A DNA stretch of 24,701 nucleotides from Actinomycetota bacterium (GCA_005789925.1 SXWG01000005.1:1-24701), one strand, 5' to 3'. Positions 1 to 7,632 are shown, counted from the stretch's first letter. Numbers and translations are program-made. The notes: generated from the sequence alone by a model not told the origin.

Positions 1-558
1 CTCGACAACGACGGCATTTTGCAGCGAGTTGCGCCTGGCCTCGTGTGGCTGGCGACGATGTTTTCGATGCTCGTCGTCGTGCAACGATCTTTTGCGGTGG
101 AGACTGCCGATGGTGCGCTCGACGCGCTTCGGGTCGCCGGAGTCGACACGCGAGCCATGTTCCTCGGGAAGTCCTTGGCGCTCGGTGTGCAATTGTGCGC
201 GCTCGATGCCGTGCTAGTCGCCACGGCTTTCTTCCTCTACAACGTGCAGCTCGAACCATCGGGTGTCTTGGTGGTGTTCGTCACGGTGGTTCTCGCCTGC
301 ATCGGATTGGGGTTCATCGGTACTCTGTACGGAGGCCTTGCTGCAGGCGCTCGGGGCCGAGAAACCCTCCTTCCCTTGCTCCTGCTGCCCGTCGTAGCAC
401 CGGTGCTCATCGGTGCCACGCGCGCGACGGAGGCTGGTTTCAACAGCGGAGGAGCAGAAGTGTCGGAAGGTTGGCCCTGGAGTGGATTACTCCTCATCTT
501 TGCGGTCATCTTTGGGGTTGTCGGTTCGGTGGCATTCGGGCCACTCATCGACGAATAG
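1..558 (+). CDS. ccmB: CcmB, heme exporter membrane subunit (5' truncated)
   Basis: The reading frame is open to the first base, so the start lies outside the window; 185 residues are visible against about 220 for the family, so some 35 are missing. CcmB is the membrane subunit that works with the CcmA ATPase and CcmC in loading heme onto CcmE during System I cytochrome c maturation. The visible part has several hydrophobic segments (LVWLATMFSMLVVV near the start, then VLVATAFFLY, VLVVFVTVVLACIGLGFIG, LLPLLLLPVVAPVLIGA and a last helix before the C terminus). The stretch around VETADGALDALRVAG matches the cytoplasmic loop of CcmB proteins. It is first in an unbroken ccm operon, ending 13 bases before ccmC. 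ccmA is expected just upstream, outside the window. Confidence 0.9.
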   Translation, partial: LDNDGILQRVAPGLVWLATMFSMLVVVQRSFAVETADGALDALRVAGVDTRAMFLGKSLALGVQLCALDAVLVATAFFLYNVQLEPSGVLVVFVTVVLACIGLGFIGTLYGGLAAGARGRETLLPLLLLPVVAPVLIGATRATEAGFNSGGAEVSEGWPWSGLLLIFAVIFGVVGSVAFGPLIDE

Positions 559-571
559 AGACGGACTTTTC

Positions 572-1312
572 ATGCCAGGCACTTCGACCCCGACCGGTAC
601 ACGCGCGACGCGTGTACTCGGTGTCGTGACGCTTGCGTTCTCCCTGTGGCTCATCGTTTTTGGTCTCGTCGTGTCGGCCGAGGACGTCGTTCAAGGCTCG
701 ACGGTGCGAATCATGTACGTGCATGTTCCGTCGATCTGGGTCGCATATGTCGCATTTGCCCTCACAGCGGTCGTGTCTGCGGTCTATCTCTCCGGAAAGA
801 ATCGGTCTCTCGCGTGGGACCGCGTCGCCGGTGCGTCTGCAGAAATCGGAGTGCTGTTCGTCGCAATCTCACTCGTCACCGGAAGTTTGTGGGGCCGCCT
901 CACGTGGGGCACGTATTGGGTGTGGGACGCACGACTGACGAGCACGGCATTTCTCTTCATCACCTACATCGGATATCTGGCAGTTCGTGGACTCGGTGGC
1001 ACATTCAGACAACGGGCGCGGCGCTCAGCGGTGCTCGCTCTTCTCGCAGTGCTCGAAATTCCACTCGTCCATTTCAGTGTCGTCATTTGGCGGTCGCTGC
1101 ACCAGGAGTCCACAGTGGCGAACAGCGGAACCGACGTCGAGCTTGATGGTCTCATGCTGTTCACGCTCTTTCTCGGAATCGTCACTTTCACGATGCTGTT
1201 CGTGTGGATGGTTCTGCACCGCCAGCGAAGTCTGGCTCTGCAAGACGCGGTCGATTCTCACGGCCTCGACGTCGCCATCGAGCAACGCCGCCAGGAAGCC
1301 GAGGCTCGTTGA
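572..1312 (+). CDS. ccmC: CcmC, heme-handling protein of cytochrome c maturation
   Basis: This is a 246-residue polytopic membrane protein of the CcmC family, which presents heme to CcmE on the outer face of the membrane. The signature tryptophan-rich WWD-type loop is at about residues 110-118 (WGTYWVWD). The two expected external histidines that ligate heme are present, one in the MYVHVPSIWVAY stretch and one in LVHFSVVIWRSLHQ. I chose the ATG at 572 because it follows the ccmB stop by 13 bases and gives a normal length; the frame is open further upstream, but that would overlap ccmB by about 145 bases and add a hydrophilic leader not seen in the family. ccmD starts 2 bases after its stop. 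Confidence 0.94.
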   Translation: MPGTSTPTGTRATRVLGVVTLAFSLWLIVFGLVVSAEDVVQGSTVRIMYVHVPSIWVAYVAFALTAVVSAVYLSGKNRSLAWDRVAGASAEIGVLFVAISLVTGSLWGRLTWGTYWVWDARLTSTAFLFITYIGYLAVRGLGGTFRQRARRSAVLALLAVLEIPLVHFSVVIWRSLHQESTVANSGTDVELDGLMLFTLFLGIVTFTMLFVWMVLHRQRSLALQDAVDSHGLDVAIEQRRQEAEAR

Positions 1313-1314
1313 CA

Positions 1315-1449
1315 ATGGAACACGCAACTTTCATCATCGGTAGTTACGTGCTCACGTTCGGTTCGATTGCAACGTACATCGCATGGTTCCTACGACGTTC
1401 ACGGGCGATCGACAAGTTCCTGGATGAAAAGGACAAGCCGTGGACCTGA
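1315..1449 (+). CDS. ccmD: CcmD-like small membrane protein
   Basis: This is a 44-residue protein with a single membrane helix (about residues 8-25, FIIGSYVLTFGSIATYIAWF) followed by a basic stretch (LRRSRAID), the layout of CcmD. CcmD helps release holo-CcmE from the CcmABC complex. The assignment rests mainly on its position between ccmC and ccmE, its size and its topology, because CcmD proteins have little sequence conservation. It is shorter than most (about 50-70 residues). The ATG at 1315 lies 2 bases after the ccmC stop. The last 10 bases overlap the start of ccmE. Confidence 0.78.
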   Translation: MEHATFIIGSYVLTFGSIATYIAWFLRRSRAIDKFLDEKDKPWT

Positions 1450-1934
1450 GCCCTCGTTCGACCAGTGACGTGACACCGCAAGGTCGCAGCACGAGATCGC
1501 GGCAGAAATGGCTGCCAATGGTCATCGTGGCTGTAGCAATCGTGGCCGGTGGTGTCGTCGTCACCCGCTTCCTCACGAGTGCGATCGACTACTACTGCAA
1601 CGTGGATGAGATAGGTGTGCGCAGTGGTTGCGATGAAGGAAGACGCATCCGAGTGCAAGGTGTGGTCGTTGAGGGAAGTCTTTCCAAAGTGAGTGGCGCC
1701 ACGACGTTTGACTTATCGTTCCACAACAAGACCGTTTCCGTGCGTTACGAAGGTGATCCGGGTGGCGTGTTCCAAGAATGCATTCCGGTCGTGGCTCATG
1801 GGCGACTCGAAGAGGGACTTTTTGCGAGTGATCGAATCGAAGTCAAGCACTCGAATGAGTACGTAGAAAAGAACGACACCCGTCTACAGCAATCTGACAA
1901 AGAGGCAGCCGCGTGCTCAGTGCAGGAGGGGTAG
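1440..1934 (+). CDS. ccmE: CcmE, periplasmic-type heme chaperone
   Basis: This is a 164-residue heme chaperone with a GTG start inside ccmD. There is one N-terminal membrane anchor (about 24-45) followed by an OB-fold domain exposed outside the membrane. The covalent heme-binding motif HxxxY is present as H137-SNE-Y141, so it is the classical histidine type and not the cysteine variant of some archaea and sulfate reducers. The RVQGVVVEGS and VVAHGRLEEGLF stretches match conserved OB-fold strands. Oddly, it has three extra cysteines outside the membrane (C53, C64, C114), which the E. coli-type protein does not need. C53 and C64 sit just after the anchor and could form a disulfide. It overlaps ccmF by 22 bases. 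Confidence 0.94.
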   Translation: MDLSPRSTSDVTPQGRSTRSRQKWLPMVIVAVAIVAGGVVVTRFLTSAIDYYCNVDEIGVRSGCDEGRRIRVQGVVVEGSLSKVSGATTFDLSFHNKTVSVRYEGDPGGVFQECIPVVAHGRLEEGLFASDRIEVKHSNEYVEKNDTRLQQSDKEAAACSVQEG

Positions 1935-3892
1935 GCGGTCCAATCGGTCGAGCCTTCCTATTGGTCGGTTTGGTCGGAGCACTCTTCGGTTTCGTGTCGT
2001 GTGTCATGGGCATGCGGCAGAAAGACGAGAAGGTCCTTCGTCTTTCCTTGCGATTCGCGACCCTGTCTGCCGTGTCGGCTCTTGGAGCGTTTGTTGCGAT
2101 GGAGTACGCAATGATCACTCGCGACTTCTCTCTGGATTACATCCAGAAGGTCGGATCACGATCGACGCCAGCGTTGTACAACTTCACCGCGGTGTGGAGT
2201 GCACTCGAGGGCTCGATTCTGATGTGGCTACTTGCGCTCGCACTGATGACAACGTGGGTCGCGTGGCGATATCGAACGAAGATCACCGACCCATTGGTGG
2301 CATGCGCGCTCGCCACGATGTTCGTCACTGCATTCTTCTTTTTTTTGTTGACAGTCGGTCCCGCAAATCCGTTTGCACAAGGCGCAGCTGGCGTCACCGA
2401 TGGTCCTGGCCCGAATCCGTTGCTTCAGAACCACATCCTCGTTCTGTTCCATCCACCGATTCTCTACATCGGTTATGTCGGCTTCACCATTCCTTTCGCA
2501 TTCGCCATTGGTGCACTGGTGACCGGTCGGGTGGGGGAGGGCTGGTTGCTCGAGACGCGACGGTGGGCACTTTTTTCGTGGGGGTTTCTCACCTTCGGCA
2601 TCGTCCTTGGTGGTTGGTGGAGTTACGAAGTGCTCGGTTGGAGCGGTGTGTGGGCGTGGGACCCCGTCGAGAACGCGTCGCTCTTGCCATGGATCACCGG
2701 AACGGCATACATCCATTCAGTGTTGGTGCAAGAGCGACGTGGCATGTTGCGGGTCTGGAACCTGTCATTGCTCGTCGCAACTTTCAGTCTCACGATTCTC
2801 GGCACTTTCCTCACGAGGTCTGGCATTCTGAATTCGGTGCATGCATTCAGTGAGAGCGACATCGGCCCGTATCTTCTGGCGTTCTTCGCGATCATCGTCG
2901 TAGTGTCGCTGATCCTCATCGGATGGCGCGGAGATCGCCTGCGCGCTCCGGGAATCATCGATTCACCGTTGTCACGTGAAGGTGCGTTCCTCGCGAACAA
3001 TGTGCTGTTTTCTGTGTTTGCGTTCGTCGTGTTGCTCGGCACGGTCTTTCCATTGATCGTCGAGGCTGTGCAGAACCGTCAGATAGTGGTTGGTGAACCG
3101 TTCTTCGACAGTCTTGCAACGCCAATCGGAATCGTGATGCTCTTCCTCATGTGCATCGCGCCGGTGTTGCCATGGCGCAAAGCGTCGGCCGAACTGTTGA
3201 GTCAGCGCCTGTTTTGGCCGGCGTGGTGCGGGGTTGCGGCTTTGGCTGTCGCCGTCATTCTCGGGGCGACGGGTGTGGAACCGTTGCTCACATTCACGCT
3301 CGGTGGGTTCGCCACTGGCGCTGCACTTCGGCAACTCGTTCTCGCGACACGCCGTCAGAAATGGCGTGGACTCGTCGGTCGAGCCAATGGCGGCATGATC
3401 GTTCACATTGGGGTAATCATGATCTCGGTGGCACTCGCCGCGTCGAACTCGTACACCAGAAGCCAAGAATTGACATTGACAAAGGGGGTTCCGGCTTCGT
3501 TTGGTGGTCACACTTTCGAGTTGACCGGATTCGTGGAAGAGTCCGATGCGCGTCGCACATCAATCAAAGTCGATGTCTCGGTCGACGGTGGCAAGTCGTA
3601 TCGGCCAGCCATCCACAAGTTCACATCGATGGGACAAAACGTCGGTACGCCCTCGGTGAAGTCGAGCTGGTCAAAGGACATCTACTTGACACTCGAACCA
3701 CCAGTGAAGCCCACTAGTGACGAAGCAAAGATAAAGGTGTTCATCAAACCGATGATGACGTGGATGTGGGCTGGCGGAATTCTCATGGCCATCGGAACGG
3801 TGTTGTCCGCTTTTCCGGGTCGTCGACGTCGGCCGACGGACCCGGTGTCGGCGCCAGTGCTGACACCTTCGTCAACAGAAGCAGCATCGTGA
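1913..3892 (+). CDS. ccmF: CcmF, heme lyase subunit
   Basis: This is a 659-residue polytopic protein matching full-length CcmF, the core of the heme lyase that attaches heme to apocytochrome c. The WWD domain lies at about residues 233-258 (GGWWSYEVLGW then WAWDPVENASLLPW), and the conserved external HPPILYIGYVGF segment is at about 179-190. A large soluble loop follows near residues 530-615, and a final helix comes before a basic, proline-rich tail. The GTG at 1913 lies inside ccmE with an AGAGG ribosome-binding-like stretch upstream; the first helix begins about 12 residues later. Its stop overlaps the ccmG start in GTGA, typical of translational coupling. Confidence 0.97.
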   Translation: MLSAGGVGGPIGRAFLLVGLVGALFGFVSCVMGMRQKDEKVLRLSLRFATLSAVSALGAFVAMEYAMITRDFSLDYIQKVGSRSTPALYNFTAVWSALEGSILMWLLALALMTTWVAWRYRTKITDPLVACALATMFVTAFFFFLLTVGPANPFAQGAAGVTDGPGPNPLLQNHILVLFHPPILYIGYVGFTIPFAFAIGALVTGRVGEGWLLETRRWALFSWGFLTFGIVLGGWWSYEVLGWSGVWAWDPVENASLLPWITGTAYIHSVLVQERRGMLRVWNLSLLVATFSLTILGTFLTRSGILNSVHAFSESDIGPYLLAFFAIIVVVSLILIGWRGDRLRAPGIIDSPLSREGAFLANNVLFSVFAFVVLLGTVFPLIVEAVQNRQIVVGEPFFDSLATPIGIVMLFLMCIAPVLPWRKASAELLSQRLFWPAWCGVAALAVAVILGATGVEPLLTFTLGGFATGAALRQLVLATRRQKWRGLVGRANGGMIVHIGVIMISVALAASNSYTRSQELTLTKGVPASFGGHTFELTGFVEESDARRTSIKVDVSVDGGKSYRPAIHKFTSMGQNVGTPSVKSSWSKDIYLTLEPPVKPTSDEAKIKVFIKPMMTWMWAGGILMAIGTVLSAFPGRRRRPTDPVSAPVLTPSSTEAAS

Positions 3893-4473
3893 ACGAGGAA
3901 TCGGTACTCGAGTCGGCGTCGGTCCATGGTCATCGTTCGTCGCTCATCGCGACGGCGGTCGGGATCATCGTCGCACTGTTCTTTGTCGTGCTCGTGGTGT
4001 CGTCACCTGAAGACAGGGAGAGCGCCACGTCGCCCCTGCTCGGGAATCCGGCGCCTGTCGTGAAGTCGACCACGTTGGATGACAAGCAGTTCGAGCTTTC
4101 GCGACGTCGGGGGAGTTGGGTGATGTTCAACTTCTTCAATTCGACATGTGTCCCATGTCGTCAAGAGCATCCCGAGTTGGTGGCATTCCACGCCGCACAG
4201 GCAACAGCAGAACCTCCGACGGAGTTGTACTCGATCATCAATGACGACAGCGACAATGCGGTGCGCGCGTTCTTCGAAGCAAACGATGGTGACTGGACGA
4301 AGGTTCGCGACGATGATGGTTCGATTGCTGTTGCCTTCGGTGTCGCCAAGGTTCCCGAGACCTGGATCATCGACCCGAACGGCTACGTCCGTCTCCGCTT
4401 CATCGGTGCGGTCACCAAGGGCCTGCTCGACGAGAAATTGGCCGAGCTTCAGGCAGCTTTCGAGGGCATGTGA
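3889..4473 (+). CDS. ccmG: CcmG/DsbE-like membrane-anchored thioredoxin
   Basis: This is a 194-residue thiol-disulfide protein that keeps the cysteines of apocytochrome c reduced for heme attachment. A single N-terminal membrane anchor (about residues 19-38) is followed by a thioredoxin fold with the active site C87-VP-C90 in NFFNSTCVPCRQEHPEL. The cis-proline is in the KVPETWIID stretch. The GTG start at 3889 overlaps the ccmF stop by 4 bases. Two features suggest it faces outward: the anchor and the position between ccmF and ccmH. ResA of System II has a similar fold, but the context is clearly System I. Confidence 0.9.
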   Translation: MNEESVLESASVHGHRSSLIATAVGIIVALFFVVLVVSSPEDRESATSPLLGNPAPVVKSTTLDDKQFELSRRRGSWVMFNFFNSTCVPCRQEHPELVAFHAAQATAEPPTELYSIINDDSDNAVRAFFEANDGDWTKVRDDDGSIAVAFGVAKVPETWIIDPNGYVRLRFIGAVTKGLLDEKLAELQAAFEGM

Positions 4474-4979
4474 TGGAGCGGTCGCGGTCGTCACGACTGA
4501 AGTCATGGCCCATGTGGATGCTCATGGGCGTCGTCACCGTCTGTCTTCTCGCAATTGGTGCCGGTCGCGACGGTGGACCGCTCACACAACAAGAGCGCAT
4601 CGACAGCATCACGAAGCGTCTTGCCTGCCCCACGTGTGATGGTGAGAGCGTGTTCGTATCGCAGGCATCTGCTGCGGTGAACATCAAAAATGAGGTTGCT
4701 CGTCAGGTGGCAACTGGTCAACGTGATGATGAGGAAATTGTCGCGTTCATCGAAGAGCGTTTTGGTGGACGAGTGCTGCTGGTGCCGCGAGCGACAGGTT
4801 TTGATTCTCTTGTTTGGGTTTTGCCCGTGACTGTGTTGGTGTGTTCCGTGGCTGGACTCGCAGCGACTTTCAGGCGTTGGCGTCGAGAGCAAGGACTGGT
4901 GCCGTCAGACGATGACCGAGCACTGGTCGCGCGACTTCTGGCCGAAGATCCAGAGGACAACGACGAGGTTCCAAGATGA
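4473..4979 (+). CDS. ccmH: CcmH, apocytochrome thiol oxidoreductase
   Basis: This is a 168-residue protein matching the CcmH N-terminal domain family. It has an anchor near the start (MWMLMGVVTVCLLAIGAG), then RIDSITKRLACPTCDGESV with the CxxC redox motif. The typical three-helix region follows (VARQVATGQRDDEEIVAFIEERFG), and then a second membrane helix (LVWVLPVTVLVCSVAGLAA). In System I it reduces apocytochrome c together with CcmG and belongs to the heme lyase complex with CcmF. A GTG at 4470 directly precedes the ATG at 4473 and could be the start instead, giving the same 4-base overlap seen at other junctions of this operon. The stop overlaps ccmI by 4 bases. Confidence 0.93.
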   Translation: MERSRSSRLKSWPMWMLMGVVTVCLLAIGAGRDGGPLTQQERIDSITKRLACPTCDGESVFVSQASAAVNIKNEVARQVATGQRDDEEIVAFIEERFGGRVLLVPRATGFDSLVWVLPVTVLVCSVAGLAATFRRWRREQGLVPSDDDRALVARLLAEDPEDNDEVPR

Positions 4980-5701
4980 GTGCCCGCGACGATGGCCGAA
5001 AAGAAGAACGTCGATTTCTTCTTGATTCCTTGCGAGACCTCGAACGGGAACTAGAAGCGGGGGACATCGACCGGCATGACTTTGAGAGTCTTCGCGATGA
5101 CTACACGGCTCGTGTCGCTCTCCTCACCAAAGCGATTGAACACGAAGAATCGAAGCGTGATGCATCGGGTCGTCGGCTAGGTAGAAAAGCAGTGACGGTG
5201 TTCGCCGTCGTCATGTTGGGTCTCGTGGCAGGTTGGTTCGTCGCCGACAACAGTGGGCAGCGGCTTCCCGGCCAAAGTGCGACCGGTGGTATCGAGCAGA
5301 GCACTGCGACATTGCTCTCTCAGGCAAGGCTGCTGAACTTCAATGATCCTGCGCAGGCGATCACTCTCTACACCGAAGTACTGAAGATCGAGCCGGACAA
5401 CCCGGAGGCACTGACGTATCGGTCGTGGCTTCTCGCACTTTCGTCGCGTGAGGCATCGGATGACATCAAGAAGGTGGCTCTCGCGACCGCACTTACTGAC
5501 ATCACGCGTGCAATCGAGAAGGACGACACGTACGTCGATGCGTACTGTCTTCTCGGAATCATTAATTTCCGCTTCCTCGATGACGCAGAACTGGCCAAGC
5601 CACCTCTTGACAAATGCCTTGCAGGAAACCCACCTCACGAAGTGCTTGGTCTCGTCACCTCGGTTGTTGACCAAGTGAATGCCGCTGTCGCCGGCAAGTG
5701 A
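4976..5701 (+). CDS. ccmI: CcmI-like TPR protein, apocytochrome c chaperone
   Basis: This is a 241-residue protein with the CcmI layout. A charged N-terminal segment is typical of the family (FLLDSLRDLERELEAGDID then a YTARVALL stretch, residues 14-50). A membrane helix follows at about 72-90 (VTVFAVVMLGLVAGWFVAD). The C-terminal half is exposed and has TPR-like helices at about 110-235 (for example ALTLYTEVLKIEP-type and TDITRAIEKDDTYVDAYCLLG segments). CcmI, or the C-terminal part of E. coli CcmH, binds the C terminus of apocytochrome c and hands it to the heme lyase. The ATG overlaps the ccmH stop by 4 bases. It is last in the operon; the next gene converges on it after 14 bases. Confidence 0.85.
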   Translation: MSARDDGRKEERRFLLDSLRDLERELEAGDIDRHDFESLRDDYTARVALLTKAIEHEESKRDASGRRLGRKAVTVFAVVMLGLVAGWFVADNSGQRLPGQSATGGIEQSTATLLSQARLLNFNDPAQAITLYTEVLKIEPDNPEALTYRSWLLALSSREASDDIKKVALATALTDITRAIEKDDTYVDAYCLLGIINFRFLDDAELAKPPLDKCLAGNPPHEVLGLVTSVVDQVNAAVAGK

Positions 5702-5715
5702 CTGTCACGTCATCG

Positions 5716-6180
5716 TCAGGCGATGGTCGGCGGTGGCAGATACTCGGCGCTGACGAATCTTCCGTCGTTGCGGTGCAAGAGGTAGGTGGATCCCTTCTTG
5801 AGAGCGGATGGACCGTCAAGAGATAGACCCCTTCGCACCAATGCTCCGATCGTGGCAGGAATCACGTCACCATGACTGCACAACACGGTGCCTTCGTCAA
5901 CGTGTTCGAGAAGTGAAAGCGTGACTTCGAACGGCGTGTCTTCAGCAAGGCGATCGTCCACCGTCACGGGAACACCTGCTTCAAGTCCAAGTGGTTCAAG
6001 TGTCTGGATGCACCGAAGGTACGGACTAGCTATGAGTGCGACGATGTTGCTGAGAGGCAGCAGGGTGACAAGGCCCTGTGCTTGAAGTCGACCTTTTTCA
6101 GAGAGTGGACGAGCTCTGTCGTCCTCGGTCCATGCACTCCGCGAGCCCGCGTGCGCATGTCGGATAAATGCAACAACCAT
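5716..6180 (-). CDS. SixA-like histidine phosphatase
   Basis: This is a 154-residue protein of the histidine phosphatase superfamily, SixA branch. The catalytic histidine is H8 in FIRHAHAGSR (RHA rather than RHG, as in SixA), and the second catalytic histidine is H103 in LCSHGDVIPA. Its shortness and the DDRARPLSEKGRLQAQGL segment are typical of SixA-like proteins, which remove phosphate from phosphohistidine or small phosphate esters; the substrate here cannot be told. The ATG at 6180 starts the first beta strand directly and has a TANNNT box 6 bases upstream. A longer start at 6216 would add 12 unrelated residues and run through that promoter. It is divergent from the molybdopterin protein and convergent with ccmI. 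Confidence 0.88.
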   Translation of the reverse strand: MVVAFIRHAHAGSRSAWTEDDRARPLSEKGRLQAQGLVTLLPLSNIVALIASPYLRCIQTLEPLGLEAGVPVTVDDRLAEDTPFEVTLSLLEHVDEGTVLCSHGDVIPATIGALVRRGLSLDGPSALKKGSTYLLHRNDGRFVSAEYLPPPTIA

Positions 6181-6186
6181 GCAAGA

Positions 6187-6192
6187 AGAGTA
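6187..6192 (-). promoter_or_regulatory. -10 box for SixA-like gene, leaderless arrangement
   Basis: The minus strand reads TACTCT and then 6 bases before the ATG at 6180. This spacing would place the transcript start on the start codon. No good -35 and no Shine-Dalgarno are visible. Confidence 0.5.
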
Positions 6193-6233
6193 GTGATCTG
6201 GTGCTGAATCACACACGAAATCGCAACCTAGGC

Positions 6234-6241
6234 AATAATTT
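6234..6241 (+). promoter_or_regulatory. Possible -10 region for the molybdopterin protein gene
   Basis: AATAAT (6234-6239) lies 6 bases, and the overlapping TAATTT (6236-6241) 4 bases, before the GTG at 6246. No Shine-Dalgarno precedes that GTG. This fits a leaderless start but is less regular than the other cases in the window. Confidence 0.35.
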
Positions 6242-6245
6242 CACC

Positions 6246-6857
6246 GTGGGTTTCTTCGACCGTAACCGCGACGACGTCGCATCGAAAGGCTATGACCCCT
6301 CTCGGTTGCCACCAGGTCAATACCTCACTGAGCGGTTTCCAGTGTTGCACGTGGGTGATGTCCCCACGTATGAAACAGGCGAGTGGTCATTGACGGTCAG
6401 TGGTCTTGTTGACAAGCCCTTCACGTTGACATTTGACGAGCTGACCGCGCTACCTTCTCAGACGATCACGACAGACATCCACTGTGTCACGAAGTGGTCG
6501 AAGTTCGACACGACATGGACCGGCGTGCGCGTGAAGGACCTCTTCGCCACTGCAGGTGTGAAGCCAGAGGCGTCACATGTCATGGGTCATGCCGAATTCG
6601 GATACACGGCAAATCTTCCACTGGTCGACGTGATGCGAGATGACTCTCTCGTTGTCTACGCATACGACGGAGAGCCGATCGAACCGATCCACGGTGGCCA
6701 GGTTCGTCTCGTGGTCCCGCACCTGTACTTCTGGAAATCACCCAAGTGGCTTCGAGCACTTGAGCTGATGCCCGCTGACAAGCCCGGTTTCTGGGAACGC
6801 AACGGCTATCACATGTACGGTGACCCGTTTTTGGAACAGCGCTACTGGGGCGACTGA
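6246..6857 (+). CDS. Sulfite-oxidase-fold molybdopterin oxidoreductase, cytosolic type
   Basis: This is a 203-residue protein of the oxidoreductase molybdopterin-binding domain family (sulfite oxidase/MsrP fold, YuiH-like branch). The conserved opening RLPPGQYLTERFPVL, the DIHCVTKWS segment with the molybdenum-ligand cysteine (about C80), and VRLVVPHLYFWKSPKWL all fit this family. It has no signal peptide and no Tat motif, so it should act in the cytosol, unlike MsrP. It lacks the cytochrome b5 and dimerisation domains of true sulfite oxidases, and its substrate is unknown. I chose the GTG at 6246 because family members begin close to this MGFFDR-like segment. The frame stays open to an earlier start at 6168, but that region would overlap the divergent promoter. 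Confidence 0.85.
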   Translation: MGFFDRNRDDVASKGYDPSRLPPGQYLTERFPVLHVGDVPTYETGEWSLTVSGLVDKPFTLTFDELTALPSQTITTDIHCVTKWSKFDTTWTGVRVKDLFATAGVKPEASHVMGHAEFGYTANLPLVDVMRDDSLVVYAYDGEPIEPIHGGQVRLVVPHLYFWKSPKWLRALELMPADKPGFWERNGYHMYGDPFLEQRYWGD

Positions 6858-6875
6858 CAGCTAGCAGCGATCGTG

Positions 6876-6896
6876 ACTGACGAGTTTTTCGTCAGT
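6876..6896. terminator. Hairpin between convergent genes, probable bidirectional terminator
   Basis: A perfect 8-bp stem, ACTGACGA / TCGTCAGT, with a 5-base loop (GTTTT) lies 18 bases after the molybdopterin gene stop. The right arm contains the stop codon of the opposing SufR-like gene (6892-6894). There is no T-run after the stem, so intrinsic termination strength is uncertain. Confidence 0.5.
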
Positions 6897-7626
6897 TGAT
6901 GGTGGTGCTACAGAAAGTGTCGCCCTTGGGCAACGACTCTGAATGCTCTGGGTCGGTCGAGCCATACAGAGTATCGAGCATTCCTTTCACCATGCCGCGA
7001 TCAACTGAGCAGATGACAGGGTTCTCAATGGCGACGTCTCCGAACGGGCAATGGCTCGTGACAATTCGAAGCTCGTTGTTTCGTTTTTCTGCGTGCGCTG
7101 CGAACCCATGTGCGGTGAGTGCATCTGCGACCGCTTGCATCGCCGATCGCAAGGAGCGTTGGCCGGCTGCCACGTCGGCACCGGTGAGTCCGGCTGCCAT
7201 CGCCCGACCGTACTCCTGTCCGACTTCTTCGGCAATCGTGTGTGCTTTGTCAGCAGGTAGCGCTGCGAGCGCCTTTCCGAGAAGGGTGAGCACCAGGTCG
7301 TCGCTTCGCACAGGAAAGTTGAGTTCATGGCCGGCTGTGCCAGCGCGATAATGCTTGCTCGGACGACCAGCTCCTGCTCGCTTCGCAGTTTCGGTCGACA
7401 CTTCGAGGTAGCCACCTGCAGCCAGCTTCTCGAGGTGATGTCGCGCGACATTTGGATGTAGCTCGAACTTTTCTGCAACCTGAGAGGCGGTCACTCCGTC
7501 TGGACAGTCGCGAGCGAACAGATATACCGCGCGGCGCGTGGGGTCTCCGAACGCGGATGTGATGGCAGACACAGTGGCCGTGAACGACTTCGGAGTCATC
7601 ACAGGGGTCGTCGTCACTTCAGCCAC
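6892..7626 (-). CDS. SufR-like winged-helix regulator with iron-sulfur cysteines
   Basis: This is a 244-residue ArsR/DeoR-like regulator. The N-terminal winged helix spans about residues 15-85 (ITSAFGDPTRRAVYLFA, then VTASQVAEKFELHPNVARHHLEKLAAGGYL and the wing AGAGRPSKHY). The C-terminal domain carries C193 and C206 in a CX12C arrangement (CPFGDVAIENPVIC) plus a late C239. SufR proteins use CX12C and one further cysteine to hold a [4Fe-4S] cluster that controls DNA binding. The overall pattern fits, though the second spacing here is 32, longer than I expect for SufR. The start is a GTG, with a TAGAAT box 6 bases upstream. It is divergent from mrp, so iron-sulfur control of mrp and of itself is a reasonable inference. 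Confidence 0.82.
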   Translation of the reverse strand: MAEVTTTPVMTPKSFTATVSAITSAFGDPTRRAVYLFARDCPDGVTASQVAEKFELHPNVARHHLEKLAAGGYLEVSTETAKRAGAGRPSKHYRAGTAGHELNFPVRSDDLVLTLLGKALAALPADKAHTIAEEVGQEYGRAMAAGLTGADVAAGQRSLRSAMQAVADALTAHGFAAHAEKRNNELRIVTSHCPFGDVAIENPVICSVDRGMVKGMLDTLYGSTDPEHSESLPKGDTFCSTTIN

Positions 7627-7632
7627 ATCGGT

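Noticed and set aside
413..571. An upstream extension of ccmC
   Set aside because: It overlaps ccmB coding sequence by about 145 bases and adds a charged leader; the ATG at 572 fits CcmC length.
1999..2853. A 284-codon open frame in another phase inside ccmF
   Set aside because: It lies wholly within the strongly supported ccmF frame, gives an arginine/serine-rich product with no family features, and is a by-product of codon bias.
5711..5725. CATCG-TCAGG-CGATG hairpin between ccmI and the SixA-like gene as a terminator
   Set aside because: The stem has only 5 bp, there is no T-run, and it lies partly in coding sequence.
6168..6245. A 26-residue upstream extension of the molybdopterin protein
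   Set aside because: It would overlap the start and promoter of the divergent SixA-like gene and is not seen in family members, which begin near the MGFFDR segment.
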